Below are positions 57,413-64,000 of a DNA stretch of 64,000 nucleotides, one piece after another; the first letter of the stretch is position 1, and each line of letters opens with the position of its first letter. The DNA is taken from positions 248,001-312,000 of the forward strand of contig NZ_KE384224.1 of NCBI RefSeq assembly GCF_000424685.1, in the 5' to 3' direction. Position numbers and translations under genes: made by a program. Under the pieces are notes generated by a model. The model was not told where the DNA came from. It searched no databases and saw only the letters and a list, made by a program, of their open reading frames with translations. The stretch comes from Methylococcus capsulatus str. Texas = ATCC 19069. Lineage in GTDB: Bacteria; Pseudomonadota; Gammaproteobacteria; Methylococcales; Methylococcaceae.

Positions 57413-57907
57413 TCAGTACCTCGCCCCGTTGGGCAGAGCCCGAAACTCCCGCCAGACCTCGAGCGCTTCCTCCCGCATGAGCTGCTGCGGTGCCAAATGC
57501 CGTTCGGCATAGGATTTGACGATGTCCTCATGGATCCGGGAGTCGTCGAACAGGTCTTCGTAGTCGTGCCAGGAGGCGGCATAGTAGATTTGGTCGATCC
57601 GGGCCCAGTAAGCCGACGCGTAACACATCGGGCAGCATTCGCAGCTGCTGTACAGCACGGCGCCGGAAAGGTCGTAGCTGCCGATTCGGCGGCAGGCTTC
57701 GCGGATGGCGTTGATTTCCGCATGTGCCGTCGGATCGTTGTCGCGGATCACGCTGTTGCCGGCGACGGCGAGCACCTGTCCGCCGCGCACGATGACTGCT
57801 CCGAAGGGGCCGCCGGTTCGGTCGACGATGCCGGCACGCCGCATCGTCTGGATTGCCAGCCGCATGTACGCCCGGTCCTGTTCGCCGGGAGAAACGCTGG
57901 TGCGCAC
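57413..57907 (-). CDS. Cytidine-deaminase-fold enzyme (GuaD/TadA-like)
   Basis: 164 residues from a GTG at 57907, chosen because GGAGG lies seven bases before it. The zinc site is complete: HAEINAIREA (His and catalytic Glu) and SSCECCPMCYASAYWARI (two Cys). GGPFGAVIVRGGQVLAVAGN and the C-terminal EVWREFRALPNG recall bacterial guanine deaminase (GuaD) and related enzymes. Substrate is not certain. Upstream gene ends 17 bases away, so it may be the last gene of the pigment-like set. Confidence 0.85.
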   Translation of the reverse strand: MRTSVSPGEQDRAYMRLAIQTMRRAGIVDRTGGPFGAVIVRGGQVLAVAGNSVIRDNDPTAHAEINAIREACRRIGSYDLSGAVLYSSCECCPMCYASAYWARIDQIYYAASWHDYEDLFDDSRIHEDIVKSYAERHLAPQQLMREEALEVWREFRALPNGARY

Positions 57908-57924
57908 GTCGGTCCCTCCCACCC

Positions 57925-58692
57925 TCAGATTTCCGGACGCCGGACGATTCTGGCGAGCAGGATCGGCAGCCGCGCCAGAAAGCCGAACATCAGACGGACG
58001 TGCATCCAGGTGAGGAGGGCGTTGTCGCGCCAGTAATGGAAGTGCGAGGTGCCGCCCTCTTCGGGCTTGGGGTAATAGACCGGCACCGGCAGATTGACCG
58101 GCCGGACACCGGCCCAGCAGAGCCGGACGGCGGCTTCCGGGTCGAAATCGAAGCGCCGCATCCATTGATGATCCTGCATGATCACGCATAGCGCCTGGAT
58201 GGGGTAGACGCGGAAACCGAACAATGAGTCGCCGATCCCGCACCAGAGCGTCTCCAGGTTCGCCCACCAGTTGGAAATGCGGCGGCCTTTCACGCGCAGG
58301 GAGGGGGCGGAGTCGTCGAACACCGGCACGCCCAGGATCATGGCGTCCGGTTCTTCCTGCGAGCGTGCCATGAATTCCGGAATCCGGTCGGCGGGATGCT
58401 GCCCGTCGGAATCCATGACCAGGGCGTGGGTGAACCCTTTGCGGCGGCTGGTCAGCAATCCCCGCAGCACGGCCGCGCCTTTGCCGCGGTTGGCCGGCAT
58501 TCCCAGCACCACCAGTCCGCTGTCTTCCGCCGAAAGTTTCAGCAGCCCTTCCCAGGTGCCGTCCGTGCTGCCGTCCACCACGACCCAGACCGGATTCCAG
58601 TACCGGCGGGCCGCCTGGACGGTTTCGTAGACCTTGGGGCCGGGGTTGTAACTGGGAATGATGACCAGGTGGGTACGGGAGGGCGTATTCAT
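57925..58692 (-). CDS. GT2 family glycosyltransferase
   Basis: 255 residues. HLVIIPSYNPGPKVYETVQA, the VVVDGSTDGTW segment, ALVMDSDGQHPAD with the metal D-x-D, and RVYPIQALCVIMQDHQWMRR are GT2 (dolichol-phosphate-mannose/Xan-type) blocks. Some aryl-polyene loci contain exactly this class between the acyltransferase and the deaminase or lipase genes. A C-terminal hydrophobic segment suggests membrane contact. Three bases separate it from the acyltransferase. Confidence 0.85.
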   Translation of the reverse strand: MNTPSRTHLVIIPSYNPGPKVYETVQAARRYWNPVWVVVDGSTDGTWEGLLKLSAEDSGLVVLGMPANRGKGAAVLRGLLTSRRKGFTHALVMDSDGQHPADRIPEFMARSQEEPDAMILGVPVFDDSAPSLRVKGRRISNWWANLETLWCGIGDSLFGFRVYPIQALCVIMQDHQWMRRFDFDPEAAVRLCWAGVRPVNLPVPVYYPKPEEGGTSHFHYWRDNALLTWMHVRLMFGFLARLPILLARIVRRPEI

Positions 58693-58695
58693 GTC

Positions 58696-59469
58696 TCAGG
58701 AACCGGTTTCGAAGGGCGGGGTGGAAACGCCGGCGAGTTCCCGTGCGTAATAGGCTTCCAGCGCATGGGTGAAGGCCACGGGGTCGTCGGGGGGATCGAA
58801 TCTCAGACCCAGCCGGATGCGGAAGCGGATCGGCAGGCGGGGTCTTGCGTAAACCGGCCAACGCTTGCTCAGGAAAGGGGAATCGGTTTCCACGATCAGC
58901 GTCTGCACCGGCACGCCGGCATGGCGGGCGATCAAGGCGGCTCCCCCTTTGAACCGGCCGACCGGCGGCTCCGCGGTGCGGGTGCCTTCGGGGAAGACCA
59001 ACAGTTGTCCGCCTTTCCGCAGCTCTGCGACGGCGGCCTTGATCATGCCATGGCCGGAATCGTTGCGGATGTAGCGGGCCAGGCGGGCGCCGGCGCCCAG
59101 AAAAATGTTGTCGTTCAGGTTCGCCTTCATGATGCAGACCAGGTCCGGCAGGCGCGAGGCGACGATCACGGCGTCGAGCAGGCTGGGATGGTTGGCCACC
59201 AGCAGCAGCGGCGTGTCCTTGCGCAGGGCTTCCAGTTCCGCGGTATCGAAGCGGAAAGCGCCAGCCGCATGCATGATGCCGAAGAAGATTCGCCAGCCGT
59301 ACATGATCCCATACCGGCCGACCGGCCGTCCCAGTCGTTCAGGCAGCAACGGGTAGAGCAGCACGGCGATGCCGATCCAGGCGAGAGACATGGAGGCGTA
59401 AAGCAACAGTCCCAGGTATAGCGCGGTGTATTCGTACAGCGTCCTCACCGGGCGGATCAAACGGCTCAA
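58696..59469 (-). CDS. PlsC-type lysophospholipid acyltransferase
   Basis: 257 residues from a TTG at 59469, preceded by AGGAG with seven-base spacing; no ATG gives a better start. One or two N-terminal membrane helices, then NHPSLLDAVIVASRL (NHxxxxD catalytic motif), VFPEGTRTAEP (substrate motif) and a C-terminal half typical of PlsC enzymes. It would acylate a lipid or the aryl-polyene alcohol. Twenty bases from the chorismatase gene, same strand. Confidence 0.85.
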   Translation of the reverse strand: MSRLIRPVRTLYEYTALYLGLLLYASMSLAWIGIAVLLYPLLPERLGRPVGRYGIMYGWRIFFGIMHAAGAFRFDTAELEALRKDTPLLLVANHPSLLDAVIVASRLPDLVCIMKANLNDNIFLGAGARLARYIRNDSGHGMIKAAVAELRKGGQLLVFPEGTRTAEPPVGRFKGGAALIARHAGVPVQTLIVETDSPFLSKRWPVYARPRLPIRFRIRLGLRFDPPDDPVAFTHALEAYYARELAGVSTPPFETGS

Positions 59470-59488
59470 GTCGGTTCTCCTGGATTTC

Positions 59489-60508
59489 TCAAGGTGTTCT
59501 GCTTCCGAAGGCCTCGATCTCGACCAGCAGTTCACGGCGGCAGATCTCGGCCTCCACGAACGGGACGTCATCCGCCACCGGTAGCATCGCTGCGAGTTCA
59601 CATTGTATCGGTTCCAGCGGGCAGCCGGGCCGGACATAGACTTTGTAGCGGAAATCCTTCCAGCCGAAGCCGGCGCCGCCGGACTCCCGGTTCAGGGTTT
59701 CGACCAGGACCGTGAGGTTCATCAACGTTTCGCGGGTCTGCGCGGCAGCGTCGCCGGGATGCACACTCTCATGGCCAAGGATGCTCGCCGTGCCGGAAAT
59801 GAAAACCGCGGTCCGATTGGCCCATCGCAGCAGCGTCGCACGGGAGAAACTCGGGCTGCGTGGCCCATAGGCCGGGGGATAGCGATATGCGCTGAGCTGG
59901 CGCGGGTTTTCGATGGGGAACGCCGGTATACGCGCAGCGACGAAATAGACCACCAGCGGGCCGGCGTGCGTACCGAGCGCGCAGGCGGCCGGCAAAGCAC
60001 CGGAAACCGGCCGGTTGGCCCGGAGAAATGCCTCCTGCCGCCCGATGTTGAACTGCCGGTAACGTTCCAGCCCCGATTCCTCCCGGTTGATGCCCGGAAA
60101 GTAGTTCCAGACCCGCACGAGGTGGGGGTAGCCGTGCCGTTCCAGCAACTGGAACAGGGCATCATAGGCGCGCCCCGTCGCGCCGCGGATGTCCGCACCC
60201 GCCTCGGTCTGCAAGCTTCCGAACAGGTGGAGTCCGTCGCAGGCCCAGTCGATGGCTCCGGTCCTGCCCCGGGTCGCACGGGAAACGCCCAACCAAATCT
60301 CGACCAGCGGCTCGGCCGGCAGCCTCTGGGGCATCGCGATCCCCAACCGGGGAAGCGAAGGGGGGAGTGTGGCCGGCGGCGCTGCTCCGAAGGCGACGGC
60401 GCCGAGGCCTCGTTCCCCGATCAGGTCGAGCACGGCCGGCAGTTCGGCTTGCCGCAGGTAAAGGACTGCCAGCATGCCGTCCGTCGGCGTAACCATGGCC
60501 GGGAACAT
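59489..60508 (-). CDS. Chorismatase-type enzyme (FkbO/Hyg5/XanB2-like)
   Basis: 339 residues, about the family length. ATLPPSLPRLGIAMPQRLPA, AGADIRGATGRAYDALFQLL, LVRVWNYFPGIN and FRANRPVSG-like (FLRANRPVSG) segments, then ISGTASILGHESVHPGDAAA and TLMNLTVLVETLNRESGGAG, follow the order of chorismate-derived hydroxybenzoate enzymes. These give 3-hydroxybenzoate (XanB2, Hyg5) or dihydroxycyclohexadiene acid (FkbO). The start overlaps the FAD-enzyme stop by one base (TGATG). In Xanthomonas, XanB2 provides the ring of xanthomonadin. Confidence 0.85.
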   Translation of the reverse strand: MFPAMVTPTDGMLAVLYLRQAELPAVLDLIGERGLGAVAFGAAPPATLPPSLPRLGIAMPQRLPAEPLVEIWLGVSRATRGRTGAIDWACDGLHLFGSLQTEAGADIRGATGRAYDALFQLLERHGYPHLVRVWNYFPGINREESGLERYRQFNIGRQEAFLRANRPVSGALPAACALGTHAGPLVVYFVAARIPAFPIENPRQLSAYRYPPAYGPRSPSFSRATLLRWANRTAVFISGTASILGHESVHPGDAAAQTRETLMNLTVLVETLNRESGGAGFGWKDFRYKVYVRPGCPLEPIQCELAAMLPVADDVPFVEAEICRRELLVEIEAFGSRTP

Positions 60509-61833
60509 CAGGCGAGATCGACGTCCTGGATGTTCAGGCTGCGCCGCCGCCGCGCTTCCAGTGTGCGGCGGAAATGCCACAGACTGTTGAGGTAATAGAC
60601 CGCCTTGAAGGCATACAGCGAAAACCATATCGGCGTGCGGCCGAAGATGTCGCCCGCCAGCAACGAGAGCAGAGCTTCCTTCATGCGCAGCACGTTCTGC
60701 GGTGCCATGAACAGCTCCCGCATCGTCGGGTCGGTCATCCGGTAGATGAACCAGGAAAACTCGCGCGGGCCATGTCGCATCCGCCGATCGAAGCGCTGGA
60801 GCGCCGCAGCCGCCCGTCCTGGCTGGCGCAGGCAGGCATCCACCGTCTCGGCGGCGGTCACTCCGCCCTGCATGGCGAACAGAACGCCGGACGAGAACAC
60901 CGGGTCGATGAAAGCGAAGGCGTCGCCGATCAACAAATAGGACTCGCCGTGCGTCCGGGTGGACACATAGGAGAAATTGCCAGTGGCCTGCACCTCCGAA
61001 ACCAGTTCGGCGGCGCTCAAGCGTTCGGCAAGGGCAGGGCACGATGCGATCGTGTCGAGGAAGAATTCGCTCAGCGGCTTGTTCCTGCGTTTCATGTAAT
61101 AGGGCCAGGTCACCGCGCCCACGCTGGTCGTCCCGTCGGCCAGCGGAATGAACCAGAACCATCCATGTTCGAACCAGAACACCGAGATGCTGCCCTCGTA
61201 ACGGCCGTTCAAGCGGCGCGCGTTGGCGAAATGGCCATAGACCGCAGCGCTGCTGTGTTTCCGGTTGCGCTGCTTGAGCTTCAGCCGGTTGGCGATGAAA
61301 GTGTCACGGCCGGAAGCATCGACCACGAAGCGCGCCTGCCAGCGCCGGCTCCGGCCGTCGTCGTCCTGGGCATCGACCTCCGCGCCCCGTCCGTCGGCCA
61401 GAAACCGAATGTCCGTGGCGCGCCAGCCCTCCAGGACTTCCGCGCCGCGCTTCACCGCATTGCGGACGAGGATGTGGTCGAACTCCGATCGCCGCACCTG
61501 GTAAGCATATGGCATGGATTTGTCCCAGGCGTCGGCGAATTCGAAGATGAGTGTCCCGTCGTGATCGGGCGACACGAATTCCGCGCCGGGTTTGTACATG
61601 CCGATGCGCTCGACTTCCTCTTTGACCCCCAATCGTTCCAGCAAGGGGAGGTTGGCCGGCAGCAGGGATTCGCCGATGTGGAAGCGGGGATGGCGGCATT
61701 TTTCCAGCATGACCGTGCGGTAACCGCGCTCGGCCAGCAGGGCGGCAACCGTAGACCCGGCGGGTCCCCCGCCTATGACCAGCACATCACAGCCGGTGGA
61801 TCGAGGGGGCGTGGATTCGGGACTCGCGTTCAT
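60508..61833 (-). CDS. FAD-dependent halogenase-like oxidoreductase
   Basis: 441 residues from ATG 61833; an upstream in-frame ATG at 61875 lies inside a TATAAT box and is less likely. GCDVLVIGGGPAGSTVAALL is the FAD Rossmann site, HGWFWFIPLADG contains the W-x-W-x-I-P motif of flavin-dependent halogenases, and GDAFAFIDPVFSSGVLFAMQ is the second FAD motif. The same class lies beside chorismatase genes in xanthomonadin loci. Whether this enzyme brominates, chlorinates or hydroxylates is not decided by the sequence. Confidence 0.83.
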   Translation of the reverse strand: MNASPESTPPRSTGCDVLVIGGGPAGSTVAALLAERGYRTVMLEKCRHPRFHIGESLLPANLPLLERLGVKEEVERIGMYKPGAEFVSPDHDGTLIFEFADAWDKSMPYAYQVRRSEFDHILVRNAVKRGAEVLEGWRATDIRFLADGRGAEVDAQDDDGRSRRWQARFVVDASGRDTFIANRLKLKQRNRKHSSAAVYGHFANARRLNGRYEGSISVFWFEHGWFWFIPLADGTTSVGAVTWPYYMKRRNKPLSEFFLDTIASCPALAERLSAAELVSEVQATGNFSYVSTRTHGESYLLIGDAFAFIDPVFSSGVLFAMQGGVTAAETVDACLRQPGRAAAALQRFDRRMRHGPREFSWFIYRMTDPTMRELFMAPQNVLRMKEALLSLLAGDIFGRTPIWFSLYAFKAVYYLNSLWHFRRTLEARRRRSLNIQDVDLA

Positions 61834-61873
61834 CGGGACAGATCGGGATCGGATGGGTGACGGCCGGCGGGAC

Positions 61874-61902
61874 ATTATAGCTTCAACGATTCGGCGGGCG
61901 AA
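61874..61902 (-). promoter_or_regulatory. Promoter for the halogenase-chorismatase operon
   Basis: A perfect TATAAT (61874-61879, minus strand) with a weak -35 TTCGCC (61897-61902) 17 bases upstream. Start of transcription would be near 61867, giving a short leader before ATG 61833. The 21-bp palindrome at 61905-61925 lies directly upstream of the -35. Confidence 0.5.
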
Positions 61903-61904
61903 CT

Positions 61905-61925
61905 ACGATCGCCCAGGGCGATCGT
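61905..61925. promoter_or_regulatory. 21-bp perfect palindrome in the divergent region
   Basis: ACGATCGCCC, a single A, then GGGCGATCGT: a perfect 10-bp inverted repeat just upstream of the -35 of the halogenase gene and about 280 bases upstream of the CBM2 gene. Its place and symmetry fit an operator for a dimeric regulator; no regulator gene is seen nearby. Confidence 0.5.
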
Positions 61926-62200
61926 GCCGGCCGGTGCCCGCTGCCCGCGTCACCGTGATCCGGGCGGGTGTCAGATTTTTCCAATTCTCCGGGTTTGCCG
62001 AGGGTTAGATTCTCCCGCGCCGGGGTTCGCCCGGTTTTTCCGGGTTGAACTAGATTTACCGGACGGGAAGGATCGTCGTTTGGACCGGGAACGGCGGCGT
62101 GATCTTTGCTGACACGTAGGCAGTCCGTCCGGGCGCCGGCACCGGCCGTCTTCGCGACTCGTGCGCCGAACCGGAATACCCTTGGATGATGAAGGAACCG
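61926..62200. other. Rest of the divergent intergenic region
   Basis: About 275 bases with no gene. A small hairpin CCCGG-TTTTT-CCGGG lies near 62031-62045. No clear promoter for the CBM2 gene could be chosen, although TTGAAC at about 62046-62051 could be a -35. Confidence 0.4.
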
Positions 62201-64000
62201 ATGAAGATGAAAAAGTACCTTTGGCTTTGGGCAGGGGGGCTCTGCCTGGGGGGCCTGTTCTGGGGCGCGTCGTGGGCGGCCGTATCCTGCAGCGCGGATT
62301 ACGTCGTGGAGAATCAGACCGCATCCGGTTTCAAGGCGACGGTACGGATCGTCAATCACGGTGACGCGGTCGATGGCTGGACCGTGACCTGGACCATGCC
62401 CGAAGGCCAGAAGATCACTCGGCTCCGGAACGGCAAATACGTTCGGAAGAAGGGGGCCGTCAGCGTGAAGAACAATGCGTCGAACCGTAAAGTGGCCGCC
62501 GGCGAGGTCATCGAGTTCGGCTTCCAGGCGAGCCACAAGGGGAGCAACCGGATTCCGGTGGACATCGCCCTGAACGGAACGCGGTGCGCCGGGACGGTGT
62601 CCCCGGCTGTAGCCACTGCCGCGACCGCCGCGGAGACATGCGAAGCCAGTTATCGGGTTTCCGAACAGTGGAACAGCGGGTTTACCGCCGAAGTGAAGAT
62701 CCGGAACGACGGCCCTGCGCTGGCGGGCTGGAACGTCGCCTGGGAGATGCCCGACGGCCAGGAGATCACGAATTCCTGGAACGGCCGCTTCGTCCAGACG
62801 GGCGCACACGTCGACGTCGGCAACCTGGATTGGAACAAGGACATTCCCCCGGGTTCGAACATCGAGTTCGGTTTCAACGGCAGCCACACCGGCAGGAACC
62901 GTACGCCCGCGAGCCTGAGCGTCAACGGCGTGAAATGCACGATGGCCGTGATCACGCCCCCGCCCTCGCCGAGACCGGCGTCCTGCGAAGCCACCTATCA
63001 GATTTCCGATCAGTGGAACACCGGCTTCACGGCCAACGTCCGGATCAGAAACGATGGGGACCCGCTGGCGGGGTGGACGGTCGTCTGGGATATGCCCGAT
63101 GGCCAGCGGGTCACGAATTCCTGGAACGGTCGGTTCGCCCAGAGCGGGTCCCATGTGGAAGTCGGCCATCTCGACTGGAACAGGGACATTGCCACGGGTT
63201 CGAACATCGAGTTCGGCTTCAACGGCAGCCACGCCGGTGCCAACCGCGCACCTTCGAGCCTGAGCCTCAATGGTGTCGCCTGTGCGCTGGTCACGGTTGC
63301 GCCGTCCCCGACGCCCGCGCCGACCGCTACGCCGAGCCCCATCCCGACGCCGACGCCCAGCCCGGCACCGCCCGCGAGCCCGAGTCCGGCGCCCACGCCG
63401 ACACCGGCGCCGACTTCCAGCCCCAGCCCTACGCCTGTGCCGACCGGACCGTGTCAGGCCGATTACCAGGTGACGGCGCAATGGAATGATGGATTCACTG
63501 CCAACGTGAAAGTCAGAAACAACGGCACCGCCCTGGACGGCTGGACGGTCGCCTGGACCATGCCCAGCGGCCAAACCGTGACGGGAATGTGGAACGGCCA
63601 GTACGTCCAGACCGGCCCCCAGGTCGCGGTGACGCCCGCCGGCTGGAATCGCCAGATCGCAAGCGGCGCTTCCATCGAGTTCGGTTTCAACGGCAGCCAT
63701 TCGGGCACCAACGCCGTATCCGGCGTGCTGACGCTGAATGGTGCCGCTTGCGCCACCACCACGGGCGGCGGCACCCCCACGCCGACCCCGGTGCCGGTGG
63801 CGCCGGGGACACCGGCCGGTCTGTCCGCCACCGTGGCCGACAACGCGGTCGTCAACCTGGTTTGGACGGCGGCCGACGCATACGCCCAGGGTTTCCGGAT
63901 CGAGCGCCGTACCGCCGGCGGTGTCGATTGGACTCTCGTGGCCGAAACGGCCGCCGGTGCCCCGTCCTTCGGCGACGGCACGGTGGCCATGGGGAACGAC
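62201..64000 (+). CDS. Secreted multi-CBM2 protein with fibronectin III domain, 3' end beyond window
   Basis: At least 600 residues, open at the right edge. ATG 62201 was chosen for its signal peptide (cleavage about residue 27), though ATGs at 62186, 62189 and 62207 are in frame. Four carbohydrate-binding modules of family 2, each bounded by a Cys pair, lie at about residues 30-129, 147-246, 262-360 and 417-517. A Pro/Thr/Ser linker (361-412) separates module 3 from 4, and a fibronectin III domain (from about 535) follows. Modules 2-4 keep the three Trp of the cellulose or chitin face (QWN.GF, .WNG., WN.); module 1 lacks all three. The C-terminal catalytic or surface part is not visible. Confidence 0.9.
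   Translation, partial: MKMKKYLWLWAGGLCLGGLFWGASWAAVSCSADYVVENQTASGFKATVRIVNHGDAVDGWTVTWTMPEGQKITRLRNGKYVRKKGAVSVKNNASNRKVAAGEVIEFGFQASHKGSNRIPVDIALNGTRCAGTVSPAVATAATAAETCEASYRVSEQWNSGFTAEVKIRNDGPALAGWNVAWEMPDGQEITNSWNGRFVQTGAHVDVGNLDWNKDIPPGSNIEFGFNGSHTGRNRTPASLSVNGVKCTMAVITPPPSPRPASCEATYQISDQWNTGFTANVRIRNDGDPLAGWTVVWDMPDGQRVTNSWNGRFAQSGSHVEVGHLDWNRDIATGSNIEFGFNGSHAGANRAPSSLSLNGVACALVTVAPSPTPAPTATPSPIPTPTPSPAPPASPSPAPTPTPAPTSSPSPTPVPTGPCQADYQVTAQWNDGFTANVKVRNNGTALDGWTVAWTMPSGQTVTGMWNGQYVQTGPQVAVTPAGWNRQIASGASIEFGFNGSHSGTNAVSGVLTLNGAACATTTGGGTPTPTPVPVAPGTPAGLSATVADNAVVNLVWTAADAYAQGFRIERRTAGGVDWTLVAETAAGAPSFGDGTVAMGND

Noticed and set aside
63300-63450. Short repeats that might look like a CRISPR or minisatellite
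   Set aside because: They are codons of a Pro/Thr/Ser linker between modules 3 and 4 with irregular unit length and no spacers.
61883-63700. Long minus-strand frame opposite the CBM2 gene
   Set aside because: The plus strand encodes four clear CBM2 modules and a signal peptide; the other frame is low-complexity Arg/Gly/Pro.

Overview
The window looks like a chromosome segment of a GC-rich gammaproteobacterial methanotroph of the Methylococcaceae type (Methylococcus or a close relative). This is an inference from gene content: a mxaRSACKL-like methanol dehydrogenase maturation operon, pilT/pilU, sdh/fumC genes of gammaproteobacterial type, sdhE-ygfX, yffB-dapE and yggS-proC-yggT. I saw no rRNA, tRNA or CRISPR array. 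Two genes run off the window edges: a 3-mercaptopyruvate sulfurtransferase on the left and a secreted multi-CBM2 protein on the right.

Layout. 0-7.2 kb (minus strand): sseA (partial), a 32-residue membrane peptide gene with its own promoter and terminator, yffB-dapE, a DUF2726 membrane protein, sdhCDA, and a small envelope gene trio. 7.3-16.3 kb (plus strand): metH, a CxxC mini-thioredoxin, then fumC-sdhB-sdhE-ygfX and a membrane-anchored VWA protein. Succinate dehydrogenase is therefore split: sdhCDA lies on one strand, while sdhB sits with fumC and the SdhA flavinylation factor on the other. 16.4-24.8 kb: pilT-pilU (minus), yggS-proC-yggT (plus), a four-PAS GGDEF/EAL protein, trmB and a DUF2905 protein. 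24.8-30.5 kb (minus): mxaR-S-A-C-K-L, an overlapping operon for MoxR-type ATPase maturation of methanol dehydrogenase, without mxaFJGI next to it. 30.6-35.7 kb: cold-shock protein, Sfp-type phosphopantetheinyl transferase, MHS-type transporter, CPA2 antiporter with a TrkA domain, and a small conserved protein.

35.7-47.2 kb is the most accessory-looking part. Three paralogous proteins combine TPR repeats with a glycosyltransferase-9-like domain. With them are a glycosyltransferase-methyltransferase fusion, a GT8-like enzyme, a type IVa major pilin gene, a convergent TPR/GT41 (SPINDLY/OGT-type) gene, and an AT-rich GT2 gene. The region ends in decayed insertion sequences (IS630-like and IS200/IS605-like). 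The simplest reading is a surface or pilin glycosylation island.

48.3-52 kb (minus): a SoxC-like molybdenum sulfite dehydrogenase, a cytochrome c and a BT1-type MFS transporter. 52-57.4 kb (plus): DUF2232 protein, rhomboid protease and glcDEF glycolate oxidase, nearly all overlapping or abutting. 57.4-61.8 kb (minus): a FAD-dependent halogenase-like oxidoreductase, a chorismatase, a PlsC-type acyltransferase, a GT2 glycosyltransferase and a cytosine-deaminase-fold enzyme. This set resembles part of a xanthomonadin/aryl-polyene pathway but lacks the polyketide-type chain-building genes. 62.2-64 kb (plus): a secreted protein with four CBM2 modules and a fibronectin type III domain.
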